A DNA stretch of 64,000 nt from Stutzerimonas stutzeri. Lineage in GTDB: Bacteria; Pseudomonadota; Gammaproteobacteria; Pseudomonadales; Pseudomonadaceae. Both the position numbers and the translations under genes were made by a program. Location of the stretch: NCBI RefSeq assembly GCF_015291885.1, contig NZ_CP036186.1:1126001-1190000 (forward strand), read 5' to 3'. Under the pieces are notes generated by a model. The model did not search any database. It was not told the origin of the DNA and saw only the letters and a list, made by a program, of their open reading frames with translations. This document shows positions 17,829 through 27,054 of the stretch, piece by piece (within the stretch, counting starts at the first letter, position 1; the number at the start of each line of letters is the position of its first letter).

Positions 17829-20786
17829 TCAACTTACGGCATGGGACGCTTCGACATGCCGCGGCAGGGTGATGCGAAAACGGGTGCCGCGTTGTGTTTC
17901 CGGGTCGGCCGGGCTGTCGATATCAATCTGTCCATAATGCTCTTCAATGATCGAATAGACCAGCGCAAGGCCCAGGCCGGTGCCTTCGCCAGGGTCCTTG
18001 GTGGTGAAGAACGGCTCGAACAGCCGGTCCTGAATATCCTTGGGAATCCCGCTGCCCTCGTCTTCCACGATGAGGTACACGGTCTGCTCGGCGACTTCGC
18101 TGCTTATGCGGATGATCCCGCCTTGCGGCGATGCGTCGCGGGCGTTGGAAAGCAGGTTGATCAGCACCTGGGCAAGGCGCTGTGGATCGCCTTCGGCAAA
18201 ATGCGCCGGGTCGCAGATATTGATGAACTGCACCTCGGTGCGGTTGCGGTTGAGCGAGAGCAGACCGATGGCGTCCTGGGTGGCTTGCGCCAGGCTAACC
18301 GGATAAAGCTGGTGCTGGCGCTCTCCGGCATGGGCAAAGCTCATTAGCGATTGCACGATGCGCGATACACGTTTGGTCTGCTCGATGATCTGCCCGCTGA
18401 TCTCGACGATTTCGCCGTCACTGTCGCGCTCTTCCCGAAGGTTCTGCGCCAGGCAGGCAATGCCAGTGATCGGGTTGCCGATCTCGTGCGCCACGCCAGC
18501 GGCAAGGCGGCCGATGCTGGCCAGCCGTTCGGAGTGCACCAGGCGGTCTTCAAGCTGCTGGGTTTCGGTCAGGTCTTCCACCAGTAGCACGAGGCCGCTG
18601 TTACCCGGTGCCAGCGGTTCGGCAATGGCTGCCTTGTGCAGGTTGAGGCAGCGGCGGTGTCCGTTGTGCGCCAGACGCTGTTTATGCAGGTGTTCATCGG
18701 CCTGGCCGATGAAGTCGCTGAGCAGGCTTCGCCAGGGTTCGGCGATGGTCGACAGACGCGAACCCACTACCTGTAGCGCGGGAATCTCGGTGAGCTCTTC
18801 AAGGGCGCGGTTCCACATGAGGATCTCCTGATCCTTGGCCAGCGAGCAGACGCCCATGGGGAGCTCCTGCAGCGTTTGCCGGTGATAGCGGCGCAGGGCG
18901 TCGAGTTCCGCGGCCAGGCCGGTCAGGCGCGAGTGATACTCCTCCAGGCGGCTCTCGATGAAGTGGATATCCTCGGTGATATAGCCATCTGCACCGTTCT
19001 TGTAGGCCAGGAAGTTCTCGACGATATCCTGGGCCACGCTTGGCCCCATCAGCCCGGAAAGGTTGGCTTCGATACGGTCGCGCAGACGGCGCAGAGCATA
19101 GGGGCGATGCTCGTCGAAAGGCAGTTGCAGATCGCGCAGTGCTTGCTCCACTTCGCGTTGGGCGGTCTTGGCGCCAAGTGGTTTGGCCAGTTGAGTCGCA
19201 AATTCCTGAGGCGATGCAGCCATCAACTCGCGACGTTGCGGTCGGCGCACGTTTTCCACGGCGCAGGCTTCGGCGGCGCTCTGCTCCTCGGGGCTGGTTT
19301 CGCTGAAGATCGAGAACAGTGAAAACGCCAGCACGTTGACCGCCAGTGAGGCGATCGCTGCCAGGTGCCAGCTGGTGTCATCCAGCACATAGACGATGTT
19401 GAACAGCGGAATGTAGAAACCGTCCAGATTGCCCACCAGTGGCAGCAGCATGGTCACCACCCAAACGCCGATGCCGGCCAGCAGACCGGCGATGTAGCCG
19501 CGGCGATTGGCGGTCGGCCAATAGAGCACCGAAAGTACGCCTGGGAGAAATTGCAGGGTGGCGACGAAGGCAACGATGCCGAGGTTGGACAGGTCCTGCT
19601 CGGCGCCGAGCAACAGGTAGAAGCCGTAGCCGGCCATGATGATGGCGAAGATCAGGCTGCGGCGGGTCCATTTCAGCCAGCGGTAGATGTTGCCCTCGCT
19701 GGACGGCTGATACAGCGGCAGCACCAGATGGTTGAGCGCCATGCCGGACAGCGCCAGGGTGCTGACGATGATCAGCCCGCTTGAGGCCGACAGTCCGCCG
19801 ACGAAAGCCAGCAGCGCCAGGGTTTCGCTCTGTGCGGCAATGCCCAGGCCCAGGGTGAAATATTCCGGGTTGGTGCTGACCCCCAGTTTGAGTCCGGCCC
19901 AGAGGATCAGCGGCACTGCCAGGCTCATCAACAGCAGATAGAGCGGCAGACCCCAGCTGGCGCTGACCAGGCCACGCGGGTCGAGGTTCTCGGTAAAGGT
20001 CATGTGATACATGTGCGGCATCACGATGGCCGAGGCAAAGAACACCAACAGCAGCGTGCGCCATGGGCCTTCCTGCAAGGGGGTATGCAATGCCTGCAGG
20101 GCCGACTGGTTCTGCAGCAGCCAGATCTCCAGCTGATGGGGGCCGCCGAACACGACATACAGCGCATAAAGACCAATGGCAACAAAGGTGACCAGTTTGA
20201 CGATCGATTCGAAGGCGATGGCGAACACCAGGCCTTCGTGTTTTTCCCGCGTGGCGATGTGGCGGGCGCCGAAGAGGATGGTGAACAGCATGATCATCAG
20301 GCAGTAGCCCAACGCCACGCGTTCCTGCAGGGGCTCCAGGGTGAGGATGCCGATCGCATCGGCGACCGCCTGGATCTGCAGCGCCAGCAGCGGCAACATG
20401 CCGATCAGCATGACGATGGTGGTCAGGGCGCCGCTCCAGGTGCTACGAAAGCGGAACGCCACCAGATCAGCCAGTGAAGACAGCTGATAGGTACGGGTGA
20501 TGCGCAGGATCGGATAGAGCAGCACCGGCGCCAGCAAAAATGCGCCGCAAACCCCTAGGTAAGTGGCGAGAAAGCCGTAGCCATACTGATAGGCCAGGCC
20601 GACCGTGCCGTAGAACGCCCATGCGCTGGCGTAGACGCCCAGCGACAGGGTGTAGGTCAACGGGTGCCGGATGATCCAGCGCGGAATCAGGCCGCGTTCG
20701 CTGACCCAGGCGACACCGAACAGCATGAACAGGTAGGCGGCGCTGATCAGGATCAGGTGGCTCAGGCTAAAGCTCGTCTGCATCAC
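17829..20786 (-). CDS. cbrA: Sensor histidine kinase CbrA with transporter-like domain
   Basis: This 985-residue inner-membrane kinase has an N-terminal sodium/solute symporter (SLC5)-like domain of about 13 membrane segments (residues 1-480), a linker, a PAS domain (about 640-730), a HisKA domain with the phospho-accepting His near 767 (AAGVAHEIGNPITGI) and a HATPase domain with DEGSGIP and GTGLGLAL motifs. With CbrB it controls carbon/nitrogen balance, and histidine transport by the SLC5 domain is reported in other pseudomonads. The start overlaps cbrX by 20 bases. Confidence 0.96.
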   Translation of the reverse strand: MMQTSFSLSHLILISAAYLFMLFGVAWVSERGLIPRWIIRHPLTYTLSLGVYASAWAFYGTVGLAYQYGYGFLATYLGVCGAFLLAPVLLYPILRITRTYQLSSLADLVAFRFRSTWSGALTTIVMLIGMLPLLALQIQAVADAIGILTLEPLQERVALGYCLMIMLFTILFGARHIATREKHEGLVFAIAFESIVKLVTFVAIGLYALYVVFGGPHQLEIWLLQNQSALQALHTPLQEGPWRTLLLVFFASAIVMPHMYHMTFTENLDPRGLVSASWGLPLYLLLMSLAVPLILWAGLKLGVSTNPEYFTLGLGIAAQSETLALLAFVGGLSASSGLIIVSTLALSGMALNHLVLPLYQPSSEGNIYRWLKWTRRSLIFAIIMAGYGFYLLLGAEQDLSNLGIVAFVATLQFLPGVLSVLYWPTANRRGYIAGLLAGIGVWVVTMLLPLVGNLDGFYIPLFNIVYVLDDTSWHLAAIASLAVNVLAFSLFSIFSETSPEEQSAAEACAVENVRRPQRRELMAASPQEFATQLAKPLGAKTAQREVEQALRDLQLPFDEHRPYALRRLRDRIEANLSGLMGPSVAQDIVENFLAYKNGADGYITEDIHFIESRLEEYHSRLTGLAAELDALRRYHRQTLQELPMGVCSLAKDQEILMWNRALEELTEIPALQVVGSRLSTIAEPWRSLLSDFIGQADEHLHKQRLAHNGHRRCLNLHKAAIAEPLAPGNSGLVLLVEDLTETQQLEDRLVHSERLASIGRLAAGVAHEIGNPITGIACLAQNLREERDSDGEIVEISGQIIEQTKRVSRIVQSLMSFAHAGERQHQLYPVSLAQATQDAIGLLSLNRNRTEVQFINICDPAHFAEGDPQRLAQVLINLLSNARDASPQGGIIRISSEVAEQTVYLIVEDEGSGIPKDIQDRLFEPFFTTKDPGEGTGLGLALVYSIIEEHYGQIDIDSPADPETQRGTRFRITLPRHVEASHAVS

Positions 20787-20943
20787 GCTGGCTCTGGAGA
20801 ATGAAGGTCACCACGATCAGGATCAGCCACAGCACGTAGGGCCGATACCAGGCACCGTTGGGGTCGATCCACCAGTCCATGATGGCGGGGGAGAACAGAT
20901 AGATCCCCACTACCAGGAGCAGCACCAGTCGGTAGATATACAT
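20767..20943 (-). CDS. cbrX: Small membrane protein CbrX
   Basis: This 58-residue protein has two likely membrane segments, MYIYRLVLLLVVGIYLFSPA and YRPYVLWLILIVVTFIL. It ends inside the cbrA coding region with a 20-base overlap. A small gene with this position and overlap, called cbrX, is described in P. putida, where it is thought to couple translation to cbrA. The start at 20943 is chosen over longer forms because it gives the hydrophobic N terminus. Its own activity is unknown. Confidence 0.8.
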   Translation of the reverse strand: MYIYRLVLLLVVGIYLFSPAIMDWWIDPNGAWYRPYVLWLILIVVTFILQSQRDADEL

Positions 20944-21038
20944 GCCGGATCTCGTGTCGGAAGTGAGGCGATGGTAGAGCAGCGGCGGGCGGCAAGCCAC
21001 CTGCGGCAGGCAAAAGCTGGTATGGCGTGGCGATCCGC

Positions 21039-21944
21039 CTAGCGCAGTTGCGATTCGGCGAGTGTCCGCGCGCGTGGAATGCGTTGAGCGTCCCAGTGCG
21101 GCACCGCCCAGGCGAGGATGTCGGCTGGCAATGCGTCGTTCAGCTCGGCGGGCGGTTGCTGGCCCAGCGCGCGTAATGCGCGCAGCAGCAGCGGACTGGC
21201 CTCGTGAGGCTGCAAGGGTGGCGAACGGTAACTCTTGCCCAGCTTGTGCCCATCCGGCTGGATGATCAGCGGCAGATGCAGGTAGCGCAGCTGGGGCACG
21301 CCAAGCACTTCCTGCAGATAGAGTTGGCGCGGCGTGGAGTCGAGCAGGTCGGCACCGCGTACGACGTCGGTTACCCCCTGCCAGGCGTCATCCAGCACCA
21401 CCGCCAGCTGGTAGGCGATCAAGCCGTCGCGGCGGCGGATCACGAAGTCGCCAACCTCGCGGCCCAGATGCTGGCGAAACTCGCCTTGCACACGGTCAGT
21501 GAAGCCGTACTCGCGGTCCGGCACGCGCAGGCGGATGGCGGCGTCGTCGAGGCCATGGCCGGCGTCGCGGCAGAAACCCGGGTAGGGGCCGGGATAGCCT
21601 TGGAGCTGCTTGCGTGAGCAGGTGCAGGCATACGCCAGGCCTTCATCTAGCAGGCGTTCGATGGCGGCGCCGTAGGCTGCGTGGCGCTCGCTCTGGCGCT
21701 GCATATCGCCGTCCCATTCAAATCCGTAGCTCGACAGCGTCTCGACGATGGCTTGTTGGGCGCCGGGCATCTCCCGTGGTGGGTCGATGTCTTCCATGCG
21801 CAGCAGCCAGCGACCGCCAACCGCGCGGGCGTCGAGATAAGAAGCAAGGGCTGCGACCAGTGAGCCGAAATGCAGATAGCCGCTGGGTGTCGGGGCAAAG
21901 CGGCCGACGTAGCGATGGGCTTGGGGCGGGGCAGGAAAGGGCAT
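21039..21944 (-). CDS. gluQ: Glutamyl-Q tRNA(Asp) synthetase
   Basis: This 301-residue enzyme is a shortened glutamyl-tRNA synthetase without the anticodon-binding domain. It attaches glutamate to the queuosine base of tRNA(Asp). It shows GRFAPTPSGYLHFGSLVAAL (HIGH-like), RMEDIDPPR, a zinc-type cluster (YACTCSRKQL and PGFCRDAGH) and KLGKSYRSPP in place of KMSKS. The usual dksA-gluQ pairing is kept, with a hairpin between them. In related species that hairpin limits gluQ expression, so read-through from dksA is likely here. Confidence 0.93.
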   Translation of the reverse strand: MPFPAPPQAHRYVGRFAPTPSGYLHFGSLVAALASYLDARAVGGRWLLRMEDIDPPREMPGAQQAIVETLSSYGFEWDGDMQRQSERHAAYGAAIERLLDEGLAYACTCSRKQLQGYPGPYPGFCRDAGHGLDDAAIRLRVPDREYGFTDRVQGEFRQHLGREVGDFVIRRRDGLIAYQLAVVLDDAWQGVTDVVRGADLLDSTPRQLYLQEVLGVPQLRYLHLPLIIQPDGHKLGKSYRSPPLQPHEASPLLLRALRALGQQPPAELNDALPADILAWAVPHWDAQRIPRARTLAESQLR

Positions 21945-22005
21945 GTTGGGGCCGGCGCTATCTGGGATGGCGGGGCGGATGAAACGCTGCAGAGCCTGGA
22001 AATGA

Positions 22006-22030
22006 AACGGGGCGCCGAAGCGCCCCGTTC
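22006..22030 (-). terminator. Hairpin between dksA and gluQ
   Basis: AACGGGGCGC-CGAA-GCGCCCCGTT is a strong stem just after the dksA stop, with a weak T-rich tail on the minus strand. It probably acts as a partial terminator. Confidence 0.7.
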
Positions 22031-22034
22031 GGGA

Positions 22035-22481
22035 TCAGGAACCGATCTGCTTTTCCTTGATCTCCGCCAGCGTCTTGCAGTCGATGCAGAGCGTAGCGGT
22101 AGGGCGGGCTTCCAGTCGGCGGATGCCGATCTCGACGCCGCAGGAATCGCACCAGCCGTATTCGTTGTCTTCGATCAGCTGCAGCGTCTCGTCGATCTTC
22201 TTGATCAGCTTGCGCTCGCGGTCGCGGGCGCGCAGTTCCAGGCTGAACTCTTCTTCCTGGCTGGCGCGGTCGGCCGGGTCCGGGAAGTTGGCTGCCTCGT
22301 CCTGCATGTGATGTACGGTGCGATCGACCTCTTCCATCAGCTCCTGTTTCCACTTGTTCAGGATGCCGGTGAAGTGGGCGCGCATCTTGTCGCTCATGTA
22401 TTCCTCGCCCTTGCTTTCCTTATAGGGCTCGAAGGCGCGAATCAGTTGCTTGCTCGACGGTGTTTCTTTGGTAATGGGCAT
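22035..22481 (-). CDS. dksA: RNA polymerase-binding transcription factor DksA
   Basis: This 148-residue protein enters the RNA polymerase secondary channel and, with ppGpp, represses rRNA promoters and activates amino-acid genes. The coiled-coil region (residues about 35-110) carries the tip segment [13 protein letters not shown] with the required aspartates. The zinc finger CDSCGVEIG and [10 protein letters not shown] is the standard four-cysteine form. Its targets probably include the rRNA promoter at the end of the window. It is divergent from the aminotransferase gene. Confidence 0.96.
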   Translation of the reverse strand: MPITKETPSSKQLIRAFEPYKESKGEEYMSDKMRAHFTGILNKWKQELMEEVDRTVHHMQDEAANFPDPADRASQEEEFSLELRARDRERKLIKKIDETLQLIEDNEYGWCDSCGVEIGIRRLEARPTATLCIDCKTLAEIKEKQIGS

Positions 22482-22672
22482 GGATGAACGCCTCTCGCTA
22501 TGTCCATTGCGCAGGATGATTTTTCCCTTGCCGACCCGTGCCGGCCCTGCGGCTGCAAGCGGGCGAACTTACCAGATCGGATCGGGGCGCGCTACTCCCG
22601 AATCCAACAGTAACTGCAGCGGTATCGGGACCTTGGGTAGAATTGTCGCTTTGTTCTCAACAGGAAGGTCAG

Positions 22673-23845
22673 ATGACCTCGTCATACAGTGCGCGCAGCC
22701 GCGCAATCGAACCTTTCCACGTCATGGCGCTTTTGGAGCGGGCCAACCAGCTGCAAGTTCAAGGCCACGACGTCATTCATCTGGAAATTGGCGAGCCGGA
22801 CTTCACCACCGCCGCGCCCATCGTGGCTGCAGGGCAGGCTGCGCTGGCGGCGGGGCACACACGCTATACCCCTGCTCGCGGTCTGCCACAACTGCGTGAA
22901 GCGATCGCCGGCTTCTACGCACAGCGCTACGGACTATCCATCGATCCCGAACGCATCCTGATTACGCCCGGTGGCTCCGGTGCGTTGCTGCTGGCCGCCA
23001 GCTTGCTGGTGGATCCCGGCAAGCACTGGTTGCTGGCTGATCCGGGCTACCCCTGCAACCGGCATTTTTTGCGTCTGGTGGAGGGCGCTGCGCAACTGGT
23101 GCCCGTCGGCCCGGAGGTGCGTTACCAATTGACCCCGGAGCTGGTCGAGCGCTACTGGGATCGCGACAGCGTCGGTGCGTTGGTCGCCTCGCCCGCCAAC
23201 CCCACAGGGACGCTGCTGGATCGCGAAGACCTGGCCGGGTTGTCGACAGCGCTGAAAGCGCGTGGCGGCCACTTGGTGGTCGACGAGATTTACCACGGGC
23301 TGACCTACGGCGTGGACGCGGCGAGCGTACTCGAGGTCGACGATGACGCCTTCGTGCTCAACAGCTTCTCCAAGTATTTCGGCATGACCGGCTGGCGCCT
23401 TGGCTGGCTGGTCGCGCCACCGGCCGCGGTTCCGGAGCTGGAGAAGCTCGCGCAGAACCTCTACATCAGCGCCCCGAGCATGGCCCAGCACGCAGCGCTG
23501 GCCTGTTTCCAACCAACGACCCTGGAGATTCTCGAAGCACGCCGCGGCGAATTCGCCCGCCGCCGTGATTTCCTCTTGCCAGCCTTGCGTGATCTGGGTT
23601 TCGGCATCGCGGTCGAGCCGCAGGGCGCGTTCTATCTGTACGCCGATATCAGTGCGTTCGGTGGCGATGCCTACGCGTTCTGCCAGCACATGCTGGAAAC
23701 CGAGTTTGTCGCGATCACCCCAGGGCTGGACTTCGGTCGTTTCCAGGCCGGACATCATGTGCGTTTTGCCTACACCCAGGATCTGCCGCGCCTTGAACAG
23801 GCCGTCGAGCGCATTGCCTGCGGCCTGCGCAGCTGGCGGCCCTGA
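22673..23845 (+). CDS. PLP-dependent class I/II aminotransferase
   Basis: This 390-residue fold-type I aminotransferase has [12 protein letters not shown] near the N terminus, [40 protein letters not shown] and the cofactor lysine in [16 protein letters not shown]. The specific amino acid is not evident; annotations of relatives range from aspartate to other amino acids. The ATG at 22673 has AAGG upstream and matches family N termini. The stop shares a base with the sfsA start (TGATG), so the two genes are probably co-translated. Confidence 0.88.
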   Translation: MTSSYSARSRAIEPFHVMALLERANQLQVQGHDVIHLEIGEPDFTTAAPIVAAGQAALAAGHTRYTPARGLPQLREAIAGFYAQRYGLSIDPERILITPGGSGALLLAASLLVDPGKHWLLADPGYPCNRHFLRLVEGAAQLVPVGPEVRYQLTPELVERYWDRDSVGALVASPANPTGTLLDREDLAGLSTALKARGGHLVVDEIYHGLTYGVDAASVLEVDDDAFVLNSFSKYFGMTGWRLGWLVAPPAAVPELEKLAQNLYISAPSMAQHAALACFQPTTLEILEARRGEFARRRDFLLPALRDLGFGIAVEPQGAFYLYADISAFGGDAYAFCQHMLETEFVAITPGLDFGRFQAGHHVRFAYTQDLPRLEQAVERIACGLRSWRP

Positions 23846-24552
23846 TGCTTTTCTTGCAACCCCTGGAGCAGGGGCGACTGGTCAGGCGCTACAAGCGTTT
23901 TCTCGCCGATATCATCACCGACGACGGCGAAGCGCTGTGTATCCATTGCCCCAACACCGGCTCGATGCTCAATTGCATGAGCGAGGGCGCACGAGTGTGG
24001 TTCCAACGCAGCAGCGATCCACGGCGCAAATTGCCGGGCACCTGGGAGTTGGTCGAGACGCCGCAGGGGCGGTTGGCATGCGTGAACACGGCACGTGCGA
24101 ACCCGCTGATTGAAGAGGCGCTGCTAAATGGGCAGATCGCCGAACTGGCCGGATTCACAGCGCTTAAACGCGAGGTGGCCTACGGCGTTGAGAACAGCCG
24201 GGTGGATTTTCGCCTCGATTACGCCGGGGGGCCGGCCTTTGTTGAGGTCAAGAGTGTCACCCTCGGATTCGACGATACAGCGGTGGCAGCGTTTCCCGAT
24301 GCCATCACGGTGCGTGGAGCTAAACACCTGCGTGAACTGGCGGCGCTCGCGCGTGCGGGCGTTCGTGCCGTACAGCTGTATTGCGTCAACCTGAGTGGTA
24401 TTGAGGCGGTGCGTCCGGCTGAAGAAATCGATCCGTTATACGCCGCTGCGCTGAACGATGCCGTAGCGGCTGGGGTGGAAGTACTGGCTTATGGCGTCGA
24501 GCTATCCGCGCAGGAAATGCACGTCACGCGTCGCCTGAAGGTACTGCTCTGA
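23845..24552 (+). CDS. sfsA: DNA/RNA nuclease SfsA
   Basis: This 235-residue SfsA-family protein has [28 protein letters not shown], a conserved SRVDFRLDY segment, [11 protein letters not shown] with nuclease-like acidic residues, and [20 protein letters not shown]. SfsA was first described as a stimulator of maltose genes in E. coli and was later placed in a nuclease-like fold. It overlaps the aminotransferase by one base, a pairing seen in other pseudomonads. Confidence 0.92.
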   Translation: MLFLQPLEQGRLVRRYKRFLADIITDDGEALCIHCPNTGSMLNCMSEGARVWFQRSSDPRRKLPGTWELVETPQGRLACVNTARANPLIEEALLNGQIAELAGFTALKREVAYGVENSRVDFRLDYAGGPAFVEVKSVTLGFDDTAVAAFPDAITVRGAKHLRELAALARAGVRAVQLYCVNLSGIEAVRPAEEIDPLYAAALNDAVAAGVEVLAYGVELSAQEMHVTRRLKVLL

Positions 24553-24818
24553 ACGGGCAACGCTGAGCGGGCGAAAAAAATATACAGCCGTGTGGGGAAC
24601 AAAGTGCCTTTCATCTGGCCTCAACGAGGCTGGAAACCATATCCCACCATGCACGGGGAGGGCCCTGCTCCGCCGTTTGGCGCGGCGTCGAGGCGCGACT
24701 CTGCCTGTTTCGGTGGATATACGGCGGCACCGCAATCCTGATACGGATGTGGCGTCGCGGCAAAATTATTCTGGATGCTCGCGCCTGGCGCGGGCGTCGA
24801 CGATGAGGCGACAGAAGA

Positions 24819-25739
24819 ATGCGAATCCTCGTTTGTGGTGCGGGTGGCCAGGTAGGTCGGGAGTTGGTTGAGCGGGCTGCGGGTTTTGGGTTGGAGGTGC
24901 TGGCTCCTGCGCGCGCGCAGCTGGATGTATCCAAGCCCGAGCAGGTGGCCGCCGCGATGCGTCAGCGCCCCGGCTTGATTATCAACGCCGCTGCGTACAC
25001 CCATGTGGACAACGCTGAATCTCATGCCGAGCAGGCTTATGCGGTAAACCGCGACGGCTCGCGCAACCTTGCCGAAGCCGCCGAGCGCGCCGGTATTCCT
25101 CTGTTTCATATTTCTACCGACTATGTGTTTTCCGGTGAGGCCAGCAGGCCGTACAGCGAGGGCGACGAGACTGGCCCGACTGGCGTCTACGGTTTGAGCA
25201 AACTGGAGGGTGAAGAGGCGATCCGTTCGCGCCTGCCGGCACACCTGATCCTGCGCACCAGCTGGGTTTATGGCGTACACGGACACAACTTCGTCAAGAC
25301 CATGCTGCGACTCGCTCAGCAGCGCGACGCGCTTGGTGTGGTGAGCGACCAGATCGGCTGCCCGACTCAGGCTGGGAGCATTGCCCGAGTGTTGCTGGAG
25401 CTGGCGCGGCGCTATGCCACCCAAGGCGATCTAGCCTGGGGGGTTTACCACTACAGCGGCGCGCCTGCGTGCTCCTGGTATGACTTTGCCGTCGAGATCT
25501 TCCGTCAGGGCGAGGATGTCGGTCTGCTTGCGCGGCAGCCTAAGGTGTCGCCGATTGCCACCGCGCAATATCCGACTCCGGTGCGACGCCCAGCCTGGTC
25601 AGTGCTCGATTGCAGCCGCTTCGAGAGGGCGTTCGGTTTGGCGCCCCACGCTTGGCAGGATGACCTTGCCGAAGTGATCGCCTTCCTCCATGGGCAGGAA
25701 CGGTCGGCAGTCTCTCGTGCTCGAAGCTCCCGAGCCTGA
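24819..25739 (+). CDS. dTDP-4-dehydrorhamnose reductase-like (RmlD family)
   Basis: This 306-residue short-chain dehydrogenase has the nucleotide-binding GAGGQVGRELVERA, IINAAAYTHVDNAE, HISTDYVFSG and the catalytic Tyr/Lys pair in VYGLSKLEGEE. This is the RmlD/RfbD pattern for the last step of dTDP-L-rhamnose synthesis. The other rml genes (A, B, C) are absent here, so it may serve a surface polysaccharide made elsewhere or act on another nucleotide sugar. It sits alone in a peripheral region and is followed by an unusual 7-bp tandem repeat. Confidence 0.82.
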   Translation: MRILVCGAGGQVGRELVERAAGFGLEVLAPARAQLDVSKPEQVAAAMRQRPGLIINAAAYTHVDNAESHAEQAYAVNRDGSRNLAEAAERAGIPLFHISTDYVFSGEASRPYSEGDETGPTGVYGLSKLEGEEAIRSRLPAHLILRTSWVYGVHGHNFVKTMLRLAQQRDALGVVSDQIGCPTQAGSIARVLLELARRYATQGDLAWGVYHYSGAPACSWYDFAVEIFRQGEDVGLLARQPKVSPIATAQYPTPVRRPAWSVLDCSRFERAFGLAPHAWQDDLAEVIAFLHGQERSAVSRARSSRA

Positions 25740-25777
25740 CGCTAGACGCTAGACGCTAGACGCTAGACGCTAGACGC
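25738..25777 (+). repeat. Tandem heptanucleotide repeat (GACGCTA)n
   Basis: Five full copies of GACGCTA and a partial sixth begin within the last codon/stop of the rmlD-like gene. They are followed by a GCGGCC-GCCAA-GGCCGC hairpin at about 25779-25795. Every unit creates a CTAG, a rare tetramer in bacterial genomes. Confidence 0.9.
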
Positions 25778-25878
25778 GCGGCCGCCAAGGCCGCCGTGCC
25801 ATCACCCCTACCGCCATGTATTCTTGCGCTCCGCATTTAGGTGTGGCCTGACGTTCGGCACTCGGGAGGAGGCGCAAC

Positions 25879-26778
25879 GTGGTAGTGGTGTTGGCAATTC
25901 TGCCGATCTTCGGTCTGATTACACTCGGTTATCTGTTCGGTTGGCGCCAGTGGCTGAGCAGCGAAGGCGCGGCCGGGCTAGGTAGTGTCACATTCAAGCT
26001 GTTCATGCCGGCCGTACTCTTCACGGGGATCGCCCGCGCCGAGCTGAGTGATGGCATGTCGCCAATGCTTTTGCTCGCCTACTTCGTGCCGGTGTTGCTG
26101 GTGTTCCTGCTGGTCAATCTGGTTGCTCACCGCCGCGCCGGGCGAGCGACGCCGCTGGGTCTTGCGGCCGCTTATTCGAACAATGTGCTGGTCGGGATTC
26201 CGCTCGTGACGACGCTGCTCGGTGCGGAGAGTCTGATCTACGTGTTCGCCATTCTGGTGTTCCACAGTCTGATTCTGTTCTCACTGCAGAGCTTCTATGC
26301 CGCGCTGGGTGATGGCGACAGGGTAAGCGTCCCGGCGCTGCTGAAGAATCTGGCCAACCCTCTGATCATCGGCCTGCTACTGGGCGCGCTACTCAATCTA
26401 TCCGGCCTCGAACTACCCGAGCCGCTGTGGCGCGTCGCAGGCTGGCTGGCACAGGCCGCGCTGCCCTGTGCATTGATCGTGCTGGGTATCAGTCTGTCGC
26501 GTTATCGCTTGCGGCCGAGCGGCTCGGTAGTGCTGCTCACTCTGATCAAGCTGGCGCTGTTTCCAGCACTGGTCTGGTGGCTAAGCAGCTTATTGCCTGG
26601 GCTGAATCAGGATGCGCGCAACGTACTGGTGTTGCTTGCGGCCTGCCCGAGCGGCGTGAACGTGCTGGCCTTCGTCAAGCATTCCGACGATACGCGAGCG
26701 GTCAGTTCGACGGTGTTCCTCTCCACTGTGATGGCAGCAGTCAGCTTGCCCCTATGGATGCTGCTGGCTGCTAATTGA
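25879..26778 (+). CDS. AEC-family transporter
   Basis: This 299-residue integral membrane protein is hydrophobic throughout, with about ten segments in two halves. It shows LPIFGLITLGYLFGW at the start, LAAYSNNVLVGIPLVTTLLG in the first half and LLAACPSGVNVLAFVKH in the second, as in auxin efflux carrier-type permeases. Bacterial members move malonate and other organic acids; the substrate is unknown here. The GTG start at 25879 is supported by GGAGGA eight bases upstream. It appears monocistronic. Confidence 0.85.
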   Translation: MVVVLAILPIFGLITLGYLFGWRQWLSSEGAAGLGSVTFKLFMPAVLFTGIARAELSDGMSPMLLLAYFVPVLLVFLLVNLVAHRRAGRATPLGLAAAYSNNVLVGIPLVTTLLGAESLIYVFAILVFHSLILFSLQSFYAALGDGDRVSVPALLKNLANPLIIGLLLGALLNLSGLELPEPLWRVAGWLAQAALPCALIVLGISLSRYRLRPSGSVVLLTLIKLALFPALVWWLSSLLPGLNQDARNVLVLLAACPSGVNVLAFVKHSDDTRAVSSTVFLSTVMAAVSLPLWMLLAAN

Positions 26779-26904
26779 CGCAGCTAGCAATGCGCACCCA
26801 CAGCCAGAGTGGCCAGCCTAAACGGCTCCTTGTCGGTTTTCACGAACGCCCTTGAGCTAGGGATGTCACAAAATCACAGACTTGGAAAAACGGGAGAGAA
26901 CAGC

Positions 26905-26991
26905 ATGCTGAAATTTATCGGCGGGACCGCAGGAATCATCTTCATCATCGGCCTGATCGTCGTGATCGGGATATTCAAGCTGCTGTTCTGA
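26905..26991 (+). CDS. 28-residue single-pass membrane peptide
   Basis: A tiny reading frame encodes MLKFIGGTAGIIFIIGLIVV and eight further residues. GGAG lies eight bases before the ATG at 26905 and a strong terminator follows about 20 bases after the stop. The sequence is a single hydrophobic helix with two lysines. Good translation signals, a short free-standing unit and a terminator make it likely to be a real gene. The function is unknown; peptides of this kind can be membrane regulators or toxins. Confidence 0.65.
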   Translation: MLKFIGGTAGIIFIIGLIVVIGIFKLLF

Positions 26992-27010
26992 CTGAACGGG
27001 GGCCAAAATA

Positions 27011-27045
27011 AAGGGCTGTTCGGCGCGTGCTGAACAGCCCTTTTT
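27011..27045. terminator. Bidirectional terminator
   Basis: AAGGGCTGTTC and GAACAGCCCTT form an 11-bp stem around a 10-base loop with a T run at the end. It lies between the 28-residue gene (plus) and the VC0807-like gene (minus). Confidence 0.9.
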
Positions 27046-27054
27046 CACGCCCGG

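Noticed and set aside
25738..25777. CRISPR-like direct repeats
   Set aside because: The units are 7 bp and adjacent without spacers, and there are no cas genes.
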